This document shows, in pieces, positions 8,510 to 17,187 of a DNA stretch of 64,000 nucleotides. Each line of letters begins with the position of its first letter. Position 1 is the first letter of the stretch. The translations under genes were made by a program, and so were the position numbers. The DNA is from JANSWP01 sp041941305. GTDB taxonomy: Bacteria > Bacteroidota > Bacteroidia > Chitinophagales > Saprospiraceae. A model generated the notes under the pieces. That model did not search any database, had not been told where the DNA came from, and saw only the letters and a program-made list of their open reading frames with translations. Location: the NCBI GenBank assembly GCA_041941305.1, contig JBGTQJ010000005.1:62001-126000 (forward strand). The letters are read 5' to 3'.

Positions 8510-8704
8510 TTATTTTTTTCGTTTCATCTTTTTAGGATAAAGTCCTGAACGAGTTCTTGATTTAGGGTATTTACCTTTTTTATTAGGTTGTATATGCGCA
8601 GTTTCGTTGATGGGGCAACCTGTTTTTGGTGAACAGGATGGAGTTAAGAGAAAAAGGAAAGAACCCAGGAACAAAATAGATAAATATCCAGTATATTTTT
8701 TCAT
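8510..8704 (-). CDS. Small lipoprotein-like protein, unknown function
   Basis: A 64-residue product. It begins with a signal peptide (MKKYTGYLSILFLGSFLFLL) and a cysteine in PSCSPKTGC that could be lipidated, followed by a very basic tail rich in Lys/Arg (KKGKYPKSRTRSGLYPKKMKRKK). Small proteins of the pattern 'TGCPI.E......KKGK...K...LFPKKM' are recurrent in Bacteroidota, in my recollection without assigned function. A TACCTTTG -7 box lies about 36 bases upstream (8741-8748, minus strand), supporting that it is expressed. Confidence 0.65.
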   Translation of the reverse strand: MKKYTGYLSILFLGSFLFLLTPSCSPKTGCPINETAHIQPNKKGKYPKSRTRSGLYPKKMKRKK

Positions 8705-8740
8705 GAAACAGTGATTTTGAATTTAGACAAACGCTTAATG

Positions 8741-8748
8741 CAAAGGTA
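8741..8748 (-). promoter_or_regulatory. -7 box for the small lipoprotein gene
   Basis: On the minus strand the sequence is TACCTTTG, matching TAnnTTTG. No clear -33 box is visible at the right distance. Confidence 0.4.
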
Positions 8749-8961
8749 GTGAATGTTGTCGTTTGTCGGTTATTCTGGGTCAGCTGGTTTGTCATTGTTT
8801 TTTAATAATGGAAATTCAACGTCAATTTTAGGTGATATATTTTTAAAAAAAGATAGAAAAATCATCCTTAATAAAGATAAGGAGCAATTGAGATGTCAGA
8901 ACACTAAAATTGCAAAAAACCAGCAATGGCAAGGGTTTTCGATGTTTTTTAGGACGAAAAT

Positions 8962-8992
8962 TTTGGTAATAATAAGGAAGCGTCTAAATTTG
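8962..8992 (+). promoter_or_regulatory. Consensus Bacteroidota promoter, likely for HU
   Basis: TTTG at 8962-8965 and TAAATTTG at 8985-8992 are separated by exactly 19 bases, fitting the Bacteroidota sigma factor consensus. Transcription would start near 8999, leaving a leader of roughly 145 bases before the HU start codon. The rest of the gap 8705-9144 holds no convincing gene; an open frame at 8753-9013 contains this promoter and has no family likeness. Confidence 0.6.
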
Positions 8993-9144
8993 CGGCGCTT
9001 TATTTTAATCTAAACTCTCTTTAGACTTTGGATTTGAATTGTGGCTGAGAGCTTTTTTTTGCTAAAGTACTGTAAATCAGTTATCTACTGAAAGAAATCT
9101 TCCCGACACAATATCCATTTCAAAGTCTGAACTTAAAAACTTAA

Positions 9145-9420
9145 ATGATGAATAAAGGAGATTTAGTAAACAAGGTTGCTGAAAGCGCAGGAATTTCAAA
9201 AGCTGATGCAACAACTGCAGTTAATACTGTATTCGATGCTATTACAGAAACCTTGAAAGGTGGTGGTAAAGCTACCTTGATTGGCTTTGGTACTTTCTCC
9301 GTTGGACACCGAGCAGCTCGTACAGGACGTAATCCTCAAACCGGCGAAACTATCCAAATCGCTGCTAGCAACTCTGTAAAGTTCAAAGCTGGCAAAGAAT
9401 TGAAAGGAGCCGTAAACTAA
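9145..9420 (+). CDS. HU-family DNA-binding protein
   Basis: A 90-91 residue histone-like protein that bends and compacts DNA as a dimer. The sequence is canonical: MNKGDLVNKVAESAGISKADA, then GKATLIGFGTFSVGHRAARTGRNPQTGE, the beta-arm whose proline intercalates DNA, ending KFKAGKELKGAVN. The first two codons are both ATG; the second (9148) gives the more usual MNK start. It is preceded by a consensus promoter with a long leader and followed by an intrinsic terminator at 9482, so it is a single-gene transcript. Confidence 0.97.
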   Translation: MMNKGDLVNKVAESAGISKADATTAVNTVFDAITETLKGGGKATLIGFGTFSVGHRAARTGRNPQTGETIQIAASNSVKFKAGKELKGAVN

Positions 9421-9481
9421 TTGAAACCAAAAGAATAATTTAGTTTCACTTTGCAACAATGGACGAAACAAAGGGCAATTC

Positions 9482-9505
9482 GGGCAACTCCTGAGTTGCC
9501 CTTTT
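9482..9505 (+). terminator. Intrinsic terminator after HU
   Basis: Perfect 9-bp stem GGGCAACTC / GAGTTGCCC with a two-base loop, followed by TTTT. It is 61 bases downstream of the HU stop codon. Confidence 0.85.
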
Positions 9506-9585
9506 CCATTAAAAGATGGTTTAGAACTTGAGGTGCAAAAGTATTTCCACTTTGTTCTTCAATTTTTGAACAACCTTTTCTTCTC

Positions 9586-10731
9586 ATGAAATTCGGAACC
9601 AAAGTAATACATGCCGGAATAGAACCGGAACCATCTACGGGGGCTGTAATGACTCCTATATTTCAAACTTCTACTTATGCACAGGAAACACCTGGAAAGC
9701 ATAAGGGGTTTGAATACGCACGTACTCAAAACCCTACCAGATCTGCTCTGGAGAAAAACCTGGCAGCATTGGAGAATGGGAACTATGCAATTTGCTTTAG
9801 CAGTGGAATGGCTGCAATGGATGCTATTTTAAAATTATTGAAACCTGGAGACGAAATCATTTCTTGCGATGATTTGTATGGGGGTTCTTTTCGATTGATC
9901 AGAAAGGTTTTTGAAAAATTCGGTCTTAAAGGTCATTTCATTGATATGACCGAAGCCAGTAATGTCGAAAAATACATCAATGAAAACACCAAATTGGTAT
10001 GGATTGAGACACCCACAAACCCTATGTTGAGGATTATAGACATTAAAGCTGTTTCCAAAATTGCCAGGAAGCACAATGCCTGGGTTTGTGTAGACAATAC
10101 ATTTGCTTCACCTTATCTACAAACTCCCCTGGATTTAGGAGCAGATATGGTCACACATTCGGCTACAAAATATCTGGGAGGGCATTCTGATAGTGTACAT
10201 GGAGCTGTAGTTGTAAAAAATAAGGAAATTGCCGATGAACTCTATTTTCTACAAAATGCGGCTGGTGCGGTGCCTGGACCAATGGACTGTTTCCTAATTC
10301 TTCGGGGCATCAAAACCCTTCACTTGAGAATGGAAAGGTCTTGTAAGAATGCTAAAAAGATCGCAAAATTCCTTAAGGGGCATCCGAAAGTAGGGCGAGT
10401 CATCTATCCTGGATTTAAAGATCATCCCAATCATAAAATTGCAAAATCTCAAATGATGGACTTTGGAGGTATGGTTTCCTTTGATTTGAAGGCAGATGAT
10501 CCAAATAATGCCATGAGGGTTATGAGCAATACTAATCTGTTCATATTAGCAGAGTCTTTGGGAGGTGTTGAGTCCCTCATTGGCCACCCAGCCTCTATGA
10601 CTCATGCTTCTATTCCTAAAAAGGAAAGACTGAAAGTAGGATTGACTGATTCTTTGATGAGGTTGAGTATGGGTGTAGAAGACGTAGATGATTTGATTAT
10701 GGATTTAGAGACGGCATTAAGACTTGTTTGA
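9586..10731 (+). CDS. Cystathionine gamma-synthase / gamma-lyase family PLP enzyme
   Basis: A 381-residue trans-sulfuration enzyme of the Cys/Met metabolism PLP family, which interconverts cysteine, homocysteine and cystathionine. The PLP lysine is Lys195 in HSATKYLGGHSD; TIFQTSTY-like TPIFQTSTY, EYARTQNPTR (phosphate-binding Tyr/Arg of the neighbour subunit), CFSSGMAA and the C-terminal ESLGGVESLIGHPASMTH are all typical. Synthase versus lyase cannot be decided from these motifs. It begins 81 bases after the HU terminator and is followed by a palindromic spacer, so it is likely its own transcription unit. Confidence 0.92.
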   Translation: MKFGTKVIHAGIEPEPSTGAVMTPIFQTSTYAQETPGKHKGFEYARTQNPTRSALEKNLAALENGNYAICFSSGMAAMDAILKLLKPGDEIISCDDLYGGSFRLIRKVFEKFGLKGHFIDMTEASNVEKYINENTKLVWIETPTNPMLRIIDIKAVSKIARKHNAWVCVDNTFASPYLQTPLDLGADMVTHSATKYLGGHSDSVHGAVVVKNKEIADELYFLQNAAGAVPGPMDCFLILRGIKTLHLRMERSCKNAKKIAKFLKGHPKVGRVIYPGFKDHPNHKIAKSQMMDFGGMVSFDLKADDPNNAMRVMSNTNLFILAESLGGVESLIGHPASMTHASIPKKERLKVGLTDSLMRLSMGVEDVDDLIMDLETALRLV

Positions 10732-10739
10732 TTTTTTTA

Positions 10740-10850
10740 TTCTGTGATACTATAGATTCTGCGATGCTGCAATGTTTATTCCAATGATTTTAGCTTTACA
10801 TCGCAGCATTGTAGTATAGCAGTATCGTAGTATTACAATATCGTGGCATT
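10740..10850. repeat. Palindromic spacer repeat
   Basis: The left arm contains GCGATGCTGCAATG (about 10762) and the right arm ACATCGCAGCATTGTAGTA, with further imperfect ATCGTAGTATT/ATACTATAG pairing outward. Typical of the palindromic spacers throughout this window. Confidence 0.6.
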
Positions 10851-10864
10851 GTAAAATCAATAAA

Positions 10865-11860
10865 ATGTTAAAAATCGGGGTACTTGGGGCTGGTCATTTG
10901 GGAAAAATTCACATGAAGTGTTTACTGGGTTTAGAGGAGGTTTATGAGGTAGTTGGGTTTTATGATCCCGATGATGACAATGCAGCTTCGGCAATTGAAA
11001 ATTATGGTATCAGGCGATTTAAGGATTTAGATGAGTTGTTGGATGCTGTGGAGGTAGTTGATATTGTCACACCGACGACGACACATTTTGACTTAGCTAC
11101 CAACGCGATTCAAAAAGGCAAACACCTTTTTATTGAAAAACCATTGACGAATACCATTGAGGAGGCAGAACAACTCAAGGAGCTGTGTGCAAGGTATCCT
11201 GTAAAAGTACAGGTGGGGCATGTCGAAAGATTCAATCCAGCTTTTCTGGCAGTGAAGGATGTGGCTTTTGATCCTATGTTTATTGAAGGGCATCGCTTAG
11301 CGGCTTTCAATCCACGCGGTACAGATGTTTCCGTGATTCTGGATTTAATGATTCACGATATAGATATTGTGCTAAAACTCGTTAAATCCGAGCTGAAAAT
11401 TATTAGTGCCAGCGGCGTAGCCGTTGTAAGTGATACACCCGATATCAGCAATGCCCGGCTCGAATTTGAAAATGGGTGTGTAGCAAATTTGACAGCCAGT
11501 CGGATCTCCCTGAAGCAAATGCGCAAGGTGCGTCTGTTTCAAAAAGATGCATATATTAGTCTTGACTTTTTGGAAAAACAAGCCCAAATCGTGAAGATGT
11601 TTGACAAAGGTGCTCCGGATGTTCCATCGGATTCCAATTTTTTGGAACTGGAAACACAAAGCGGTACAAAATTGATTACAATGGAAATGCCTGAAAGTGA
11701 ACCTGTAAATGCCATTCAATTGGAATTGAAATCTTTGGCAAGCAGTATCAAAAAAGATACGCCAGTTACCGTTTCTGTAGGGGATGGTTACAAGGCATTA
11801 AAAGTGGCTTATGCAATATTGGAACAAATTGAAGAGCGCATCATGAAAGCAACTGTATGA
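10865..11860 (+). CDS. Gfo/Idh/MocA-family NAD(P)-dependent oxidoreductase
   Basis: A 331-residue dehydrogenase-fold protein acting on a sugar or related polyol. The Rossmann motif is KIGVLGAGHLGKIHMKCL (GxGxxG) at the N-terminus; the family's EKP motif is present in FIEKPLTNT (residues ~92-100), where Lys is catalytic, and the C-terminal domain has LDLMIHDIDIVL with the conserved His-Asp pair. The substrate is not inferable. In Bacteroidota such proteins are often near sugar nucleotide or envelope genes, consistent with the sugar transferase at 13098. A lipoprotein gene follows after 50 bases. Confidence 0.9.
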   Translation: MLKIGVLGAGHLGKIHMKCLLGLEEVYEVVGFYDPDDDNAASAIENYGIRRFKDLDELLDAVEVVDIVTPTTTHFDLATNAIQKGKHLFIEKPLTNTIEEAEQLKELCARYPVKVQVGHVERFNPAFLAVKDVAFDPMFIEGHRLAAFNPRGTDVSVILDLMIHDIDIVLKLVKSELKIISASGVAVVSDTPDISNARLEFENGCVANLTASRISLKQMRKVRLFQKDAYISLDFLEKQAQIVKMFDKGAPDVPSDSNFLELETQSGTKLITMEMPESEPVNAIQLELKSLASSIKKDTPVTVSVGDGYKALKVAYAILEQIEERIMKATV

Positions 11861-11910
11861 ACTGATTTAAATGAGTTCATAGAACTAAACATTTATTTAT
11901 ACCAAAAAGC

Positions 11911-12828
11911 ATGAAAAAACTAAAACAAAACTTCTATTTCTCAGCAATCATTGGAAGCTTTTTTTTTATCCTTCCAGGCTGTGAGATTATCAATCCTGAT
12001 GAAGGCCTTCCGTCTTACATCCACATTCCTGAAATTTCAGTAGAAAGTGTACCCGGATTAGGGGAAGGTAGTCTTTCGAGTAAAATCACTCACGTCAATA
12101 TCTTCATTCCTAATCCTACAGAAAATAACACCACCACACTTGGTATCTTTGAATTGCCTGCTACCATTCCCATTTTATTAGAAGGAGATTTTGAAATCAA
12201 TATTGATCCCGTTATCCAGGCAAATGGTAGCAGTTTTAGTCTGGTGCCCTATCCTTTTTACGAGCGATTGGCACCAAATAGAACTTTAGAAGTTGCAAAG
12301 GTGGATACCCTTAATCTGATTACCCGATACAAAAATAATTCTCAATTTATCTTTATTGAAGATTTTGATGTTGGGGCTGCAGTCTTTTTTACGAGAAGCC
12401 TGGAGTTGGGGAGCCCAAATGCAATAGATGCCACAGAAACCGATGCTTTTGAAGGTAGATCCGGACTCATCGAATTGGATACTGCCAATGCTGGTTTCAA
12501 AATAGCTACGGAGCAGTTTTTTACGATTAACAGAGCAACGGCTGGGGCTGTATTTTTAGAGATGAATTATAAAAATGAGATCCAAATTGAATTGGGTTTG
12601 AGGGGTAAATCGGCTGTCAGTGGCGAGACTGAGGTCATTGAATATATTTTGCGAGAACAAGAAGACTGGAACAAAATATACATCAATTTGACAGACTTGA
12701 TGGCGTTTATGAACCAGGATGAATACTCCGTTATGATACAAGGAGTGATGCCGGTTGGAATTGATGGGCAATTGCTCATCGAAAGTGCAAATGTCTGGCT
12801 TGACAATATTAAAATGATTCACTTTTAG
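11911..12828 (+). CDS. Lipoprotein of unknown function
   Basis: A 305-residue protein with a clear lipoprotein signal peptide (MKKLKQNFYFSAIIGSFFF then LPGCEIINP, lipid-attachment Cys at ~24). After it the protein is rich in short beta-prone segments (EVAKVDTLNLITRYKN, FIEDFDVGAAVFFTRS, GLRGKSAVSGETEV) suggesting one or two beta-sandwich domains. I do not recognise a named family; similar lipoproteins next to Gfo/Idh genes are common in Saprospiraceae as far as I recall. It starts 50 bases after the oxidoreductase and is probably cotranscribed. A palindromic element begins at its stop codon. Confidence 0.85.
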   Translation: MKKLKQNFYFSAIIGSFFFILPGCEIINPDEGLPSYIHIPEISVESVPGLGEGSLSSKITHVNIFIPNPTENNTTTLGIFELPATIPILLEGDFEINIDPVIQANGSSFSLVPYPFYERLAPNRTLEVAKVDTLNLITRYKNNSQFIFIEDFDVGAAVFFTRSLELGSPNAIDATETDAFEGRSGLIELDTANAGFKIATEQFFTINRATAGAVFLEMNYKNEIQIELGLRGKSAVSGETEVIEYILREQEDWNKIYINLTDLMAFMNQDEYSVMIQGVMPVGIDGQLLIESANVWLDNIKMIHF

Positions 12829-13006
12829 AAGCTGTTAAAATTTAACACTTTCCATCATATGAGCGTCTTTTCCAGTCAAATTTCAGCTATTTCTCGCCCC
12901 ATAGCGCTGCTATAAAGCTCTCCAAAGGAGTCCCTTGGACAAAATACCTTTCATTTGACAGAAAAATACTTCTCATATGAAGAAAAAGCTAAATCTTAAT
13001 AGCTTC
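12828..13006. repeat. Nested palindromic element (outer type Y, core beta)
   Basis: About 179 bp with 36-bp imperfect terminal inverted repeats: the left starts GAAGCTGTTAAAATTTAA, and the complement of the right end starts GAAGCTATTAAGATTTAG, both continuing to CATATGAG. An inner pair (AGTCAAATTTCAG / CATTTGACAGAAA) encloses a core AGCGCTGCTATAAAGCTCTCC-AAAGGAGTCCCTTGGACA whose complement recurs at 58855-58915 inside an unrelated outer palindrome. A separate inverted repeat (GTTCCCAATCTC / GAATCGGGAAC) follows at 13027-13085. Confidence 0.8.
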
Positions 13007-13097
13007 ATAGGAATTCCTCGTTTTTAGTTCCCAATCTCATCTGTTGGAAAAGATTCAGAATTGGGAGCTGAGAATCGGGAACTGAGAACTCACATAC

Positions 13098-14531
13098 ATG
13101 CCGAAACAAAGGCGTAGAGACACTCGAATATACCGACTTGCAGATTTCCTGGCTGCCCTCTTTGCCTGGATAGGATTCTTCTTTTACCGAAAAAATATTG
13201 CTGGAGCTCCAGTTGGTTGGGATGTTTTCAAAACCGAATCTGGAAATTGGGATATGGATTTCATTTTTGGAATGTTCATTGTCCCCATCAGCTGGATATT
13301 GTTCTATGGTCTTTTTGACAAATACAAAGATATTTATCGCCTTTCAAGGCTTTCGACCTTATCTCGTACATTTTTCCTCAGTTTTTTTGGTTGCCTTTTT
13401 TTATGCTTCACCTTGATTTTGGATAAAGTGGTCCACAACTCAAGTACCTGGCTTGCTTCATTTGGGATTTTATTTTTCCTGCATTTCATTTTTACAGTTA
13501 CGTTTCGAATGATTTTGCTGACGAGGGCAAATCAAAAGCTGAAAAAAGGAAAGGTTTACTTTAACAGCCTGATTATTGGCGGAAACCAAAGAGCTGTCAA
13601 TATCTATAAAGAACTTACTGAAGGCGATCATTTGGGCTATAATTTTTTGGGTTTTGCAGATGATAAAGACGCAGAACGGAGTGTGCTTTCCGGGTTTTTA
13701 CCCAAACTCGGCAATTTTGAAAAACTAGCCTCCATCATTTCTGAAAATAAAATTGAAGAGGTTATCATCGCTCTTGAAAAGGGAGAACAAAAAAATCTTC
13801 GGCAAATTTTCGATTTGCTGTTTGATTTTGAAGATCGAATTTTTATCAAAATAGTTCCGGACATGTACGACATCCTTCTTGGGAATGTCCAGATGAGTGA
13901 GGTTTTTGGAGCAGCTTTGATTCGCGTAAAGCAGGAGCTAATGCCAGCATGGCAAAGAATACTCAAGCGATTGTTAGATGTTGCCGTTTCCTTTGGTGTA
14001 TTGTTGATATTGTCACCTGTTTATTTATTTATTATTCTCAAAGTCAAGCTTTCTTCTCCAGGTCCTATTTTTTATAAACAAGAGCGCATTGGCTTTAATG
14101 GGAAACCTTTTCACATCATCAAATTTCGCTCTATGGTGGTAGGAGCTGAAAAAGGTACACCTCAACTCTCGCAGGATAACGATCCAAGAATTACCCCTTG
14201 GGGACATATCATGCGAAAATACCGACTGGATGAATTGCCCAATTTCTGGAATGTATTGGTAGGCGATATGTCTCTGGTGGGACCTCGTCCTGAGAGACAG
14301 TTTTACATCAATCAAATTGTTGAAAAAGCTCCGCACTACAGACATTTGTTGAAGGTGCGACCTGGTATTACCTCCTGGGGGCAAGTCAAATACGGGTATG
14401 CCTCAAATGTGGACGAAATGGTGCAACGGTTGAAGTTTGATATTTTATATATTGAAAATATGTCCTTAGCCCTGGATTTTAAGATTATTATTTATACTGT
14501 ATTGGTTATTCTTCAGGGGAGGGGGAAATAG
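13098..14531 (+). CDS. Undecaprenyl-phosphate sugar phosphotransferase (WbaP/WcaJ-type)
   Basis: Integral membrane enzyme of 477 residues that transfers a sugar-1-phosphate from a nucleotide sugar to undecaprenyl phosphate, starting exopolysaccharide or O-antigen assembly. Four hydrophobic N-terminal segments (residues ~10-145) are followed by a soluble nucleotide-binding-like domain (NSLIIGGNQRAVNIYKEL) and then the PF02397 bacterial sugar transferase domain: membrane re-entrant helix at ~300-325, KFRSMVVGAEKG, and LDELPNFWNVLVGDMSLVGPRPE, which holds the Asp-Glu and GPRP catalytic/binding motifs. No further glycosyltransferases lie beside it, so the rest of the polysaccharide cluster is elsewhere or absent. 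Confidence 0.93.
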   Translation: MPKQRRRDTRIYRLADFLAALFAWIGFFFYRKNIAGAPVGWDVFKTESGNWDMDFIFGMFIVPISWILFYGLFDKYKDIYRLSRLSTLSRTFFLSFFGCLFLCFTLILDKVVHNSSTWLASFGILFFLHFIFTVTFRMILLTRANQKLKKGKVYFNSLIIGGNQRAVNIYKELTEGDHLGYNFLGFADDKDAERSVLSGFLPKLGNFEKLASIISENKIEEVIIALEKGEQKNLRQIFDLLFDFEDRIFIKIVPDMYDILLGNVQMSEVFGAALIRVKQELMPAWQRILKRLLDVAVSFGVLLILSPVYLFIILKVKLSSPGPIFYKQERIGFNGKPFHIIKFRSMVVGAEKGTPQLSQDNDPRITPWGHIMRKYRLDELPNFWNVLVGDMSLVGPRPERQFYINQIVEKAPHYRHLLKVRPGITSWGQVKYGYASNVDEMVQRLKFDILYIENMSLALDFKIIIYTVLVILQGRGK

Positions 14532-14533
14532 TT

Positions 14534-15085
14534 TTAAAATACTGTTTCACATAATGATTCCTTTTTCGTCATTCTACAAAACCTTTTTTCTCCTACATTA
14601 CTCAAGCTCAGGACATTTGTTTGCGTTGGAAACAATTCCATAAAGAAGTCAGCAGAAATAAGTACTTCAGTCCAATTCTTTGGACAACTCATTTCAAAGG
14701 TCAACCAATACACATCATTTTCCTTTTGGCAATTTTTATAATTTAAATGCAAGGGCTCACCATTGATGGTACATTTAAAATGTTTGGAAAAATAGGGTTC
14801 AAAGAAACGCTGGTTCTTTTCGCATAGTTCTGTTTCGGGAACTATTGGATAATCCTCAAAGGCATTTCTTAAAGCGCTTTGTAAGTCATCAGTGAATACT
14901 TTAATGTTGATTTGAGCTTTTTCAGTATCAGGTTCGTGGTTGATTTGGATAACGGAAAGGTAGAGTGCGTGGGATTCTGGAGTTATATGGATTTTGCTGG
15001 GAACAAGATATAAATCATCATTTATATAGAAACGGTCGAACCAATATGGTTGAAAATAAATAAATATGAAAGTCAAAATTACCAT
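14534..15085 (-). CDS. DUF6702-family protein
   Basis: A 183-residue protein with an N-terminal hydrophobic segment (VILTFIFIYFQPYWF) that may be a signal peptide or anchor. The stretch ALYLSVIQINHEPDTEKAQINIKVFTDDLQSALRN is the pattern I associate with DUF6702 (peptidase-like or periplasmic beta-sandwich proteins of Bacteroidota, typically 'H.fyvSvteI.yn....l.is.riFtDDfe.al'). Conserved Cys and the 'W..FE.......V.I....L.E.FP.QTN' ending also fit. Function is unknown. It converges with the sugar transferase, the two stop codons being only two bases apart. Confidence 0.6.
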   Translation of the reverse strand: MVILTFIFIYFQPYWFDRFYINDDLYLVPSKIHITPESHALYLSVIQINHEPDTEKAQINIKVFTDDLQSALRNAFEDYPIVPETELCEKNQRFFEPYFSKHFKCTINGEPLHLNYKNCQKENDVYWLTFEMSCPKNWTEVLISADFFMELFPTQTNVLSLSNVGEKRFCRMTKKESLCETVF

Positions 15086-15153
15086 GCCTCAAATCTAATT
15101 ATATTTTGAATAATATAAAGTTCACATAAGCTCTGGTGGTTATTTGATTCAAG

Positions 15154-15675
15154 TTGTTATTTGCTACATTTGTTATTCACCAAATATCTTTAGTCATGAA
15201 TTCCAATGAACTAACTCCAAATACTATTGAGTTTATACATTCCAAGCATAGAGAAGAAATGCAATATCACCGAAACATTATGCTTCAATTATTTAAATGG
15301 TCAACTAATATTTTAATGATAATTGTTGGAGTTGTTGTTACCCTTTCAAGTACTGGAAAAATTCATATTCCCGATTTAATATTTGGGATAATTTTGCTTT
15401 TAATTTTAGCTATTGGAAGAATTGCATTTAAGCTTATCAATACTGCAAAAAGTAACATGGATGATAATGCTCAAGTAATAGTGAAATTAAGTAAAGCACA
15501 AGGATTATTTGATTCCGGACAATTTGGTAGAGAAGAATCAGTATATAAAAATAAATGGAAGAATTGGGGGAAAGAATTAACTTCAGGAAAATATGTGAAT
15601 TACTATAATGATTTTATTTTTATTATTACAGTGATGGCTAGTGTAATAGTCTTAATTATTTGGTTTATCTTATGA
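15154..15675 (+). CDS. Small three-helix membrane protein, unknown (AT-rich islet)
   Basis: A 173-residue protein, or 159 if it starts at the better-placed ATG at 15196. Layout: a charged N-terminal cytoplasmic-like helix (FIHSKHREEMQYHRNIMLQL), two adjacent membrane helices (residues ~50-70 and ~76-95), a long amphipathic linker with KSNMDDNAQVIVKLSKAQGL, and a C-terminal membrane helix (~150-172). The two-plus-one helix plan with soluble helical stretches is reminiscent of SLATT-like membrane effectors in bacterial conflict systems, but I cannot see a diagnostic motif. Its 3' end overlaps the next gene by 16 bases, indicating translational coupling. Base composition is visibly AT-richer than neighbouring genes. 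Confidence 0.7.
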   Translation: MLFATFVIHQISLVMNSNELTPNTIEFIHSKHREEMQYHRNIMLQLFKWSTNILMIIVGVVVTLSSTGKIHIPDLIFGIILLLILAIGRIAFKLINTAKSNMDDNAQVIVKLSKAQGLFDSGQFGREESVYKNKWKNWGKELTSGKYVNYYNDFIFIITVMASVIVLIIWFIL

Positions 15676-16937
15676 AAAGATTTGCAATCTCTTTAGCAAT
15701 TGAGCGTCAAGAGAAAATGTTGTTTTGTGTTAGATTAGGACAAAGCTATGAATTCCCACATGCATGGAGTATCCCTACCAAATCTATTGAAAAAAATGTT
15801 TTTTCTAATCTAATTAAAGGAAAATTTAGCTTCAAGGAGATAGTTGCCTTGTTCGAGGGAAAAGTAAACAATTTAAAGCTTAAAAGAATACAAGTTGTGA
15901 AAACTGGAAGTCGGGTAAGAAAAGATTATGAGCTTTATATTGCCTTATTATTATGTAAGGTCGAGCATTTTGAAATTTCTACTTCTAAATATAAAAAGTT
16001 AGCATTTTTATCTATAAAAGAATTTATAGATAAATCTGAAGGTATAGCAGGTGCATGTACTTCTTTATTGTTACAATATTTAATTGAACAGGGTAAACTT
16101 TCTTCAACAATTCAATATCTTGAACTTTCACCATATTTATATAATAATAGAAACCGGCTTAAAGAGTTTACATGCTCAGAATTATGGAAACTAGCTATTC
16201 CAAACTATAGAAAATTATTAGAAAATGAATCTGGGTCAGATGGATTATTTATTAGAAAAATATCCCTTGAACGGTTTTTTGATAAATTAATTGATGAAAA
16301 AATTTCTCGAGGAAATACAGTATTAGACATTGGAAGTATAGACGGATTTTTTTTAAAAAGAATATCAAGAAGTACGACCAGAATATGGGGATTAGAACCT
16401 TATTTAAAAAAAGAAGATTTGAAAAACTCATTTAAGGAAAAAATAAAGCAAGGAGAAATTAAGGATGCTTTAGATTTATTTGGTAACAAGAGATTTGATT
16501 GGATTTTTTTAAATAATGTAATACAATGGTTACCTGATATTGCCTTGGCAACTTCAGTAATATCTCAACTACTGAAAAAAGGAGGATGTATCATAGTTTC
16601 TTGTCCTACTCCTGAATTTTCTAAAAATGGATATTGGATAAAAGAAAAAGGAGAACATAAATGGGTGATTGAGAAAAAATTCGATAGACCTCCTTTTCTT
16701 ACTATGATAAACAGAGTTATTGGTCCTGTTAGGTTTTTTCCTCGCTCAAGTGAAACTATAATAAATTCTTTTTGTGAAAAAGGGCTATCTTTTAAATATA
16801 TTCAAAATATCTATTTTGATTCTTTTACTACAGAAATAGAAAGAGCTGAAATTTTAATTAAATATCCTGATATGGATCGTCATTTGTTAATTCCATTTTT
16901 TTCTGTATACATTTTTGAAAAGGGAAAAAAAATATGA
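15660..16937 (+). CDS. Degenerate Nudix-like domain fused to SAM-dependent methyltransferase
   Basis: A 425-residue two-domain protein. Residues ~1-140 have the hydrophobic pattern of a Nudix fold (FAISLAIERQEKMLFCVRLG, HAWSIPTKSIE in place of the usual LPGG start), but the Nudix box GX5EX7REUXEEXGU is not recognisable, so it is probably non-catalytic or another fold. Residues ~205-345 form a class I methyltransferase: motif I VLDIGSIDGFFLKRI, acidic end of strand 2 in WGLEPY, then DWIFLNNVIQWLPD and LLKKGGCIIVSCPTP. The target is unknown. The gene overlaps the membrane-protein gene upstream and its TGA overlaps the ATG of a truncated third frame (ATGA). Strongly AT-rich. Confidence 0.72.
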   Translation: MVYLMKRFAISLAIERQEKMLFCVRLGQSYEFPHAWSIPTKSIEKNVFSNLIKGKFSFKEIVALFEGKVNNLKLKRIQVVKTGSRVRKDYELYIALLLCKVEHFEISTSKYKKLAFLSIKEFIDKSEGIAGACTSLLLQYLIEQGKLSSTIQYLELSPYLYNNRNRLKEFTCSELWKLAIPNYRKLLENESGSDGLFIRKISLERFFDKLIDEKISRGNTVLDIGSIDGFFLKRISRSTTRIWGLEPYLKKEDLKNSFKEKIKQGEIKDALDLFGNKRFDWIFLNNVIQWLPDIALATSVISQLLKKGGCIIVSCPTPEFSKNGYWIKEKGEHKWVIEKKFDRPPFLTMINRVIGPVRFFPRSSETIINSFCEKGLSFKYIQNIYFDSFTTEIERAEILIKYPDMDRHLLIPFFSVYIFEKGKKI

Positions 16938-17026
16938 GTATATTTTCGATTGGAATTCATCAAGACACAATGATTATAGAGACGCCAGAAGGTGGAGTTG
17001 ATGTCCCTAGATTACATTATTTGTGA
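16934..17026 (+). pseudogene. Truncated third gene of the AT-rich islet
   Basis: A 30-codon frame starting within an ATGA overlap with the methyltransferase gene: MSIFSIGIHQDTMIIETPEG, then GVDVPRLHYL and TGA. In the adjacent frame the reading continues as IICDIDKKLFVSHLN before a stop at 17063-17065, and a third frame further on reads TTENATSISESPVVQDVR. This looks like the start of a coupled gene that has decayed by frameshift, though a genuine 30-residue peptide cannot be excluded. No family recognised. Confidence 0.4.
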
Positions 17027-17187
17027 TATAGATAAGAAATTATTTGTCTCTCATCTTAATTAATTACCACTGAAAACGCTACTTCTATATCAGAATCACC
17101 AGTAGTACAGGATGTAAGGTAGATGGCAAGAAAATGTTTTAGACCACCTCATTTTTTTATATTAATTTTCATTCAATTACCGAGTGT

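Noticed and set aside
8753..9013. An 86-codon open frame upstream of HU
   Set aside because: It contains the consensus promoter of HU, has low-complexity Lys/Asn/Ile content and no family likeness; more likely leader and promoter DNA.
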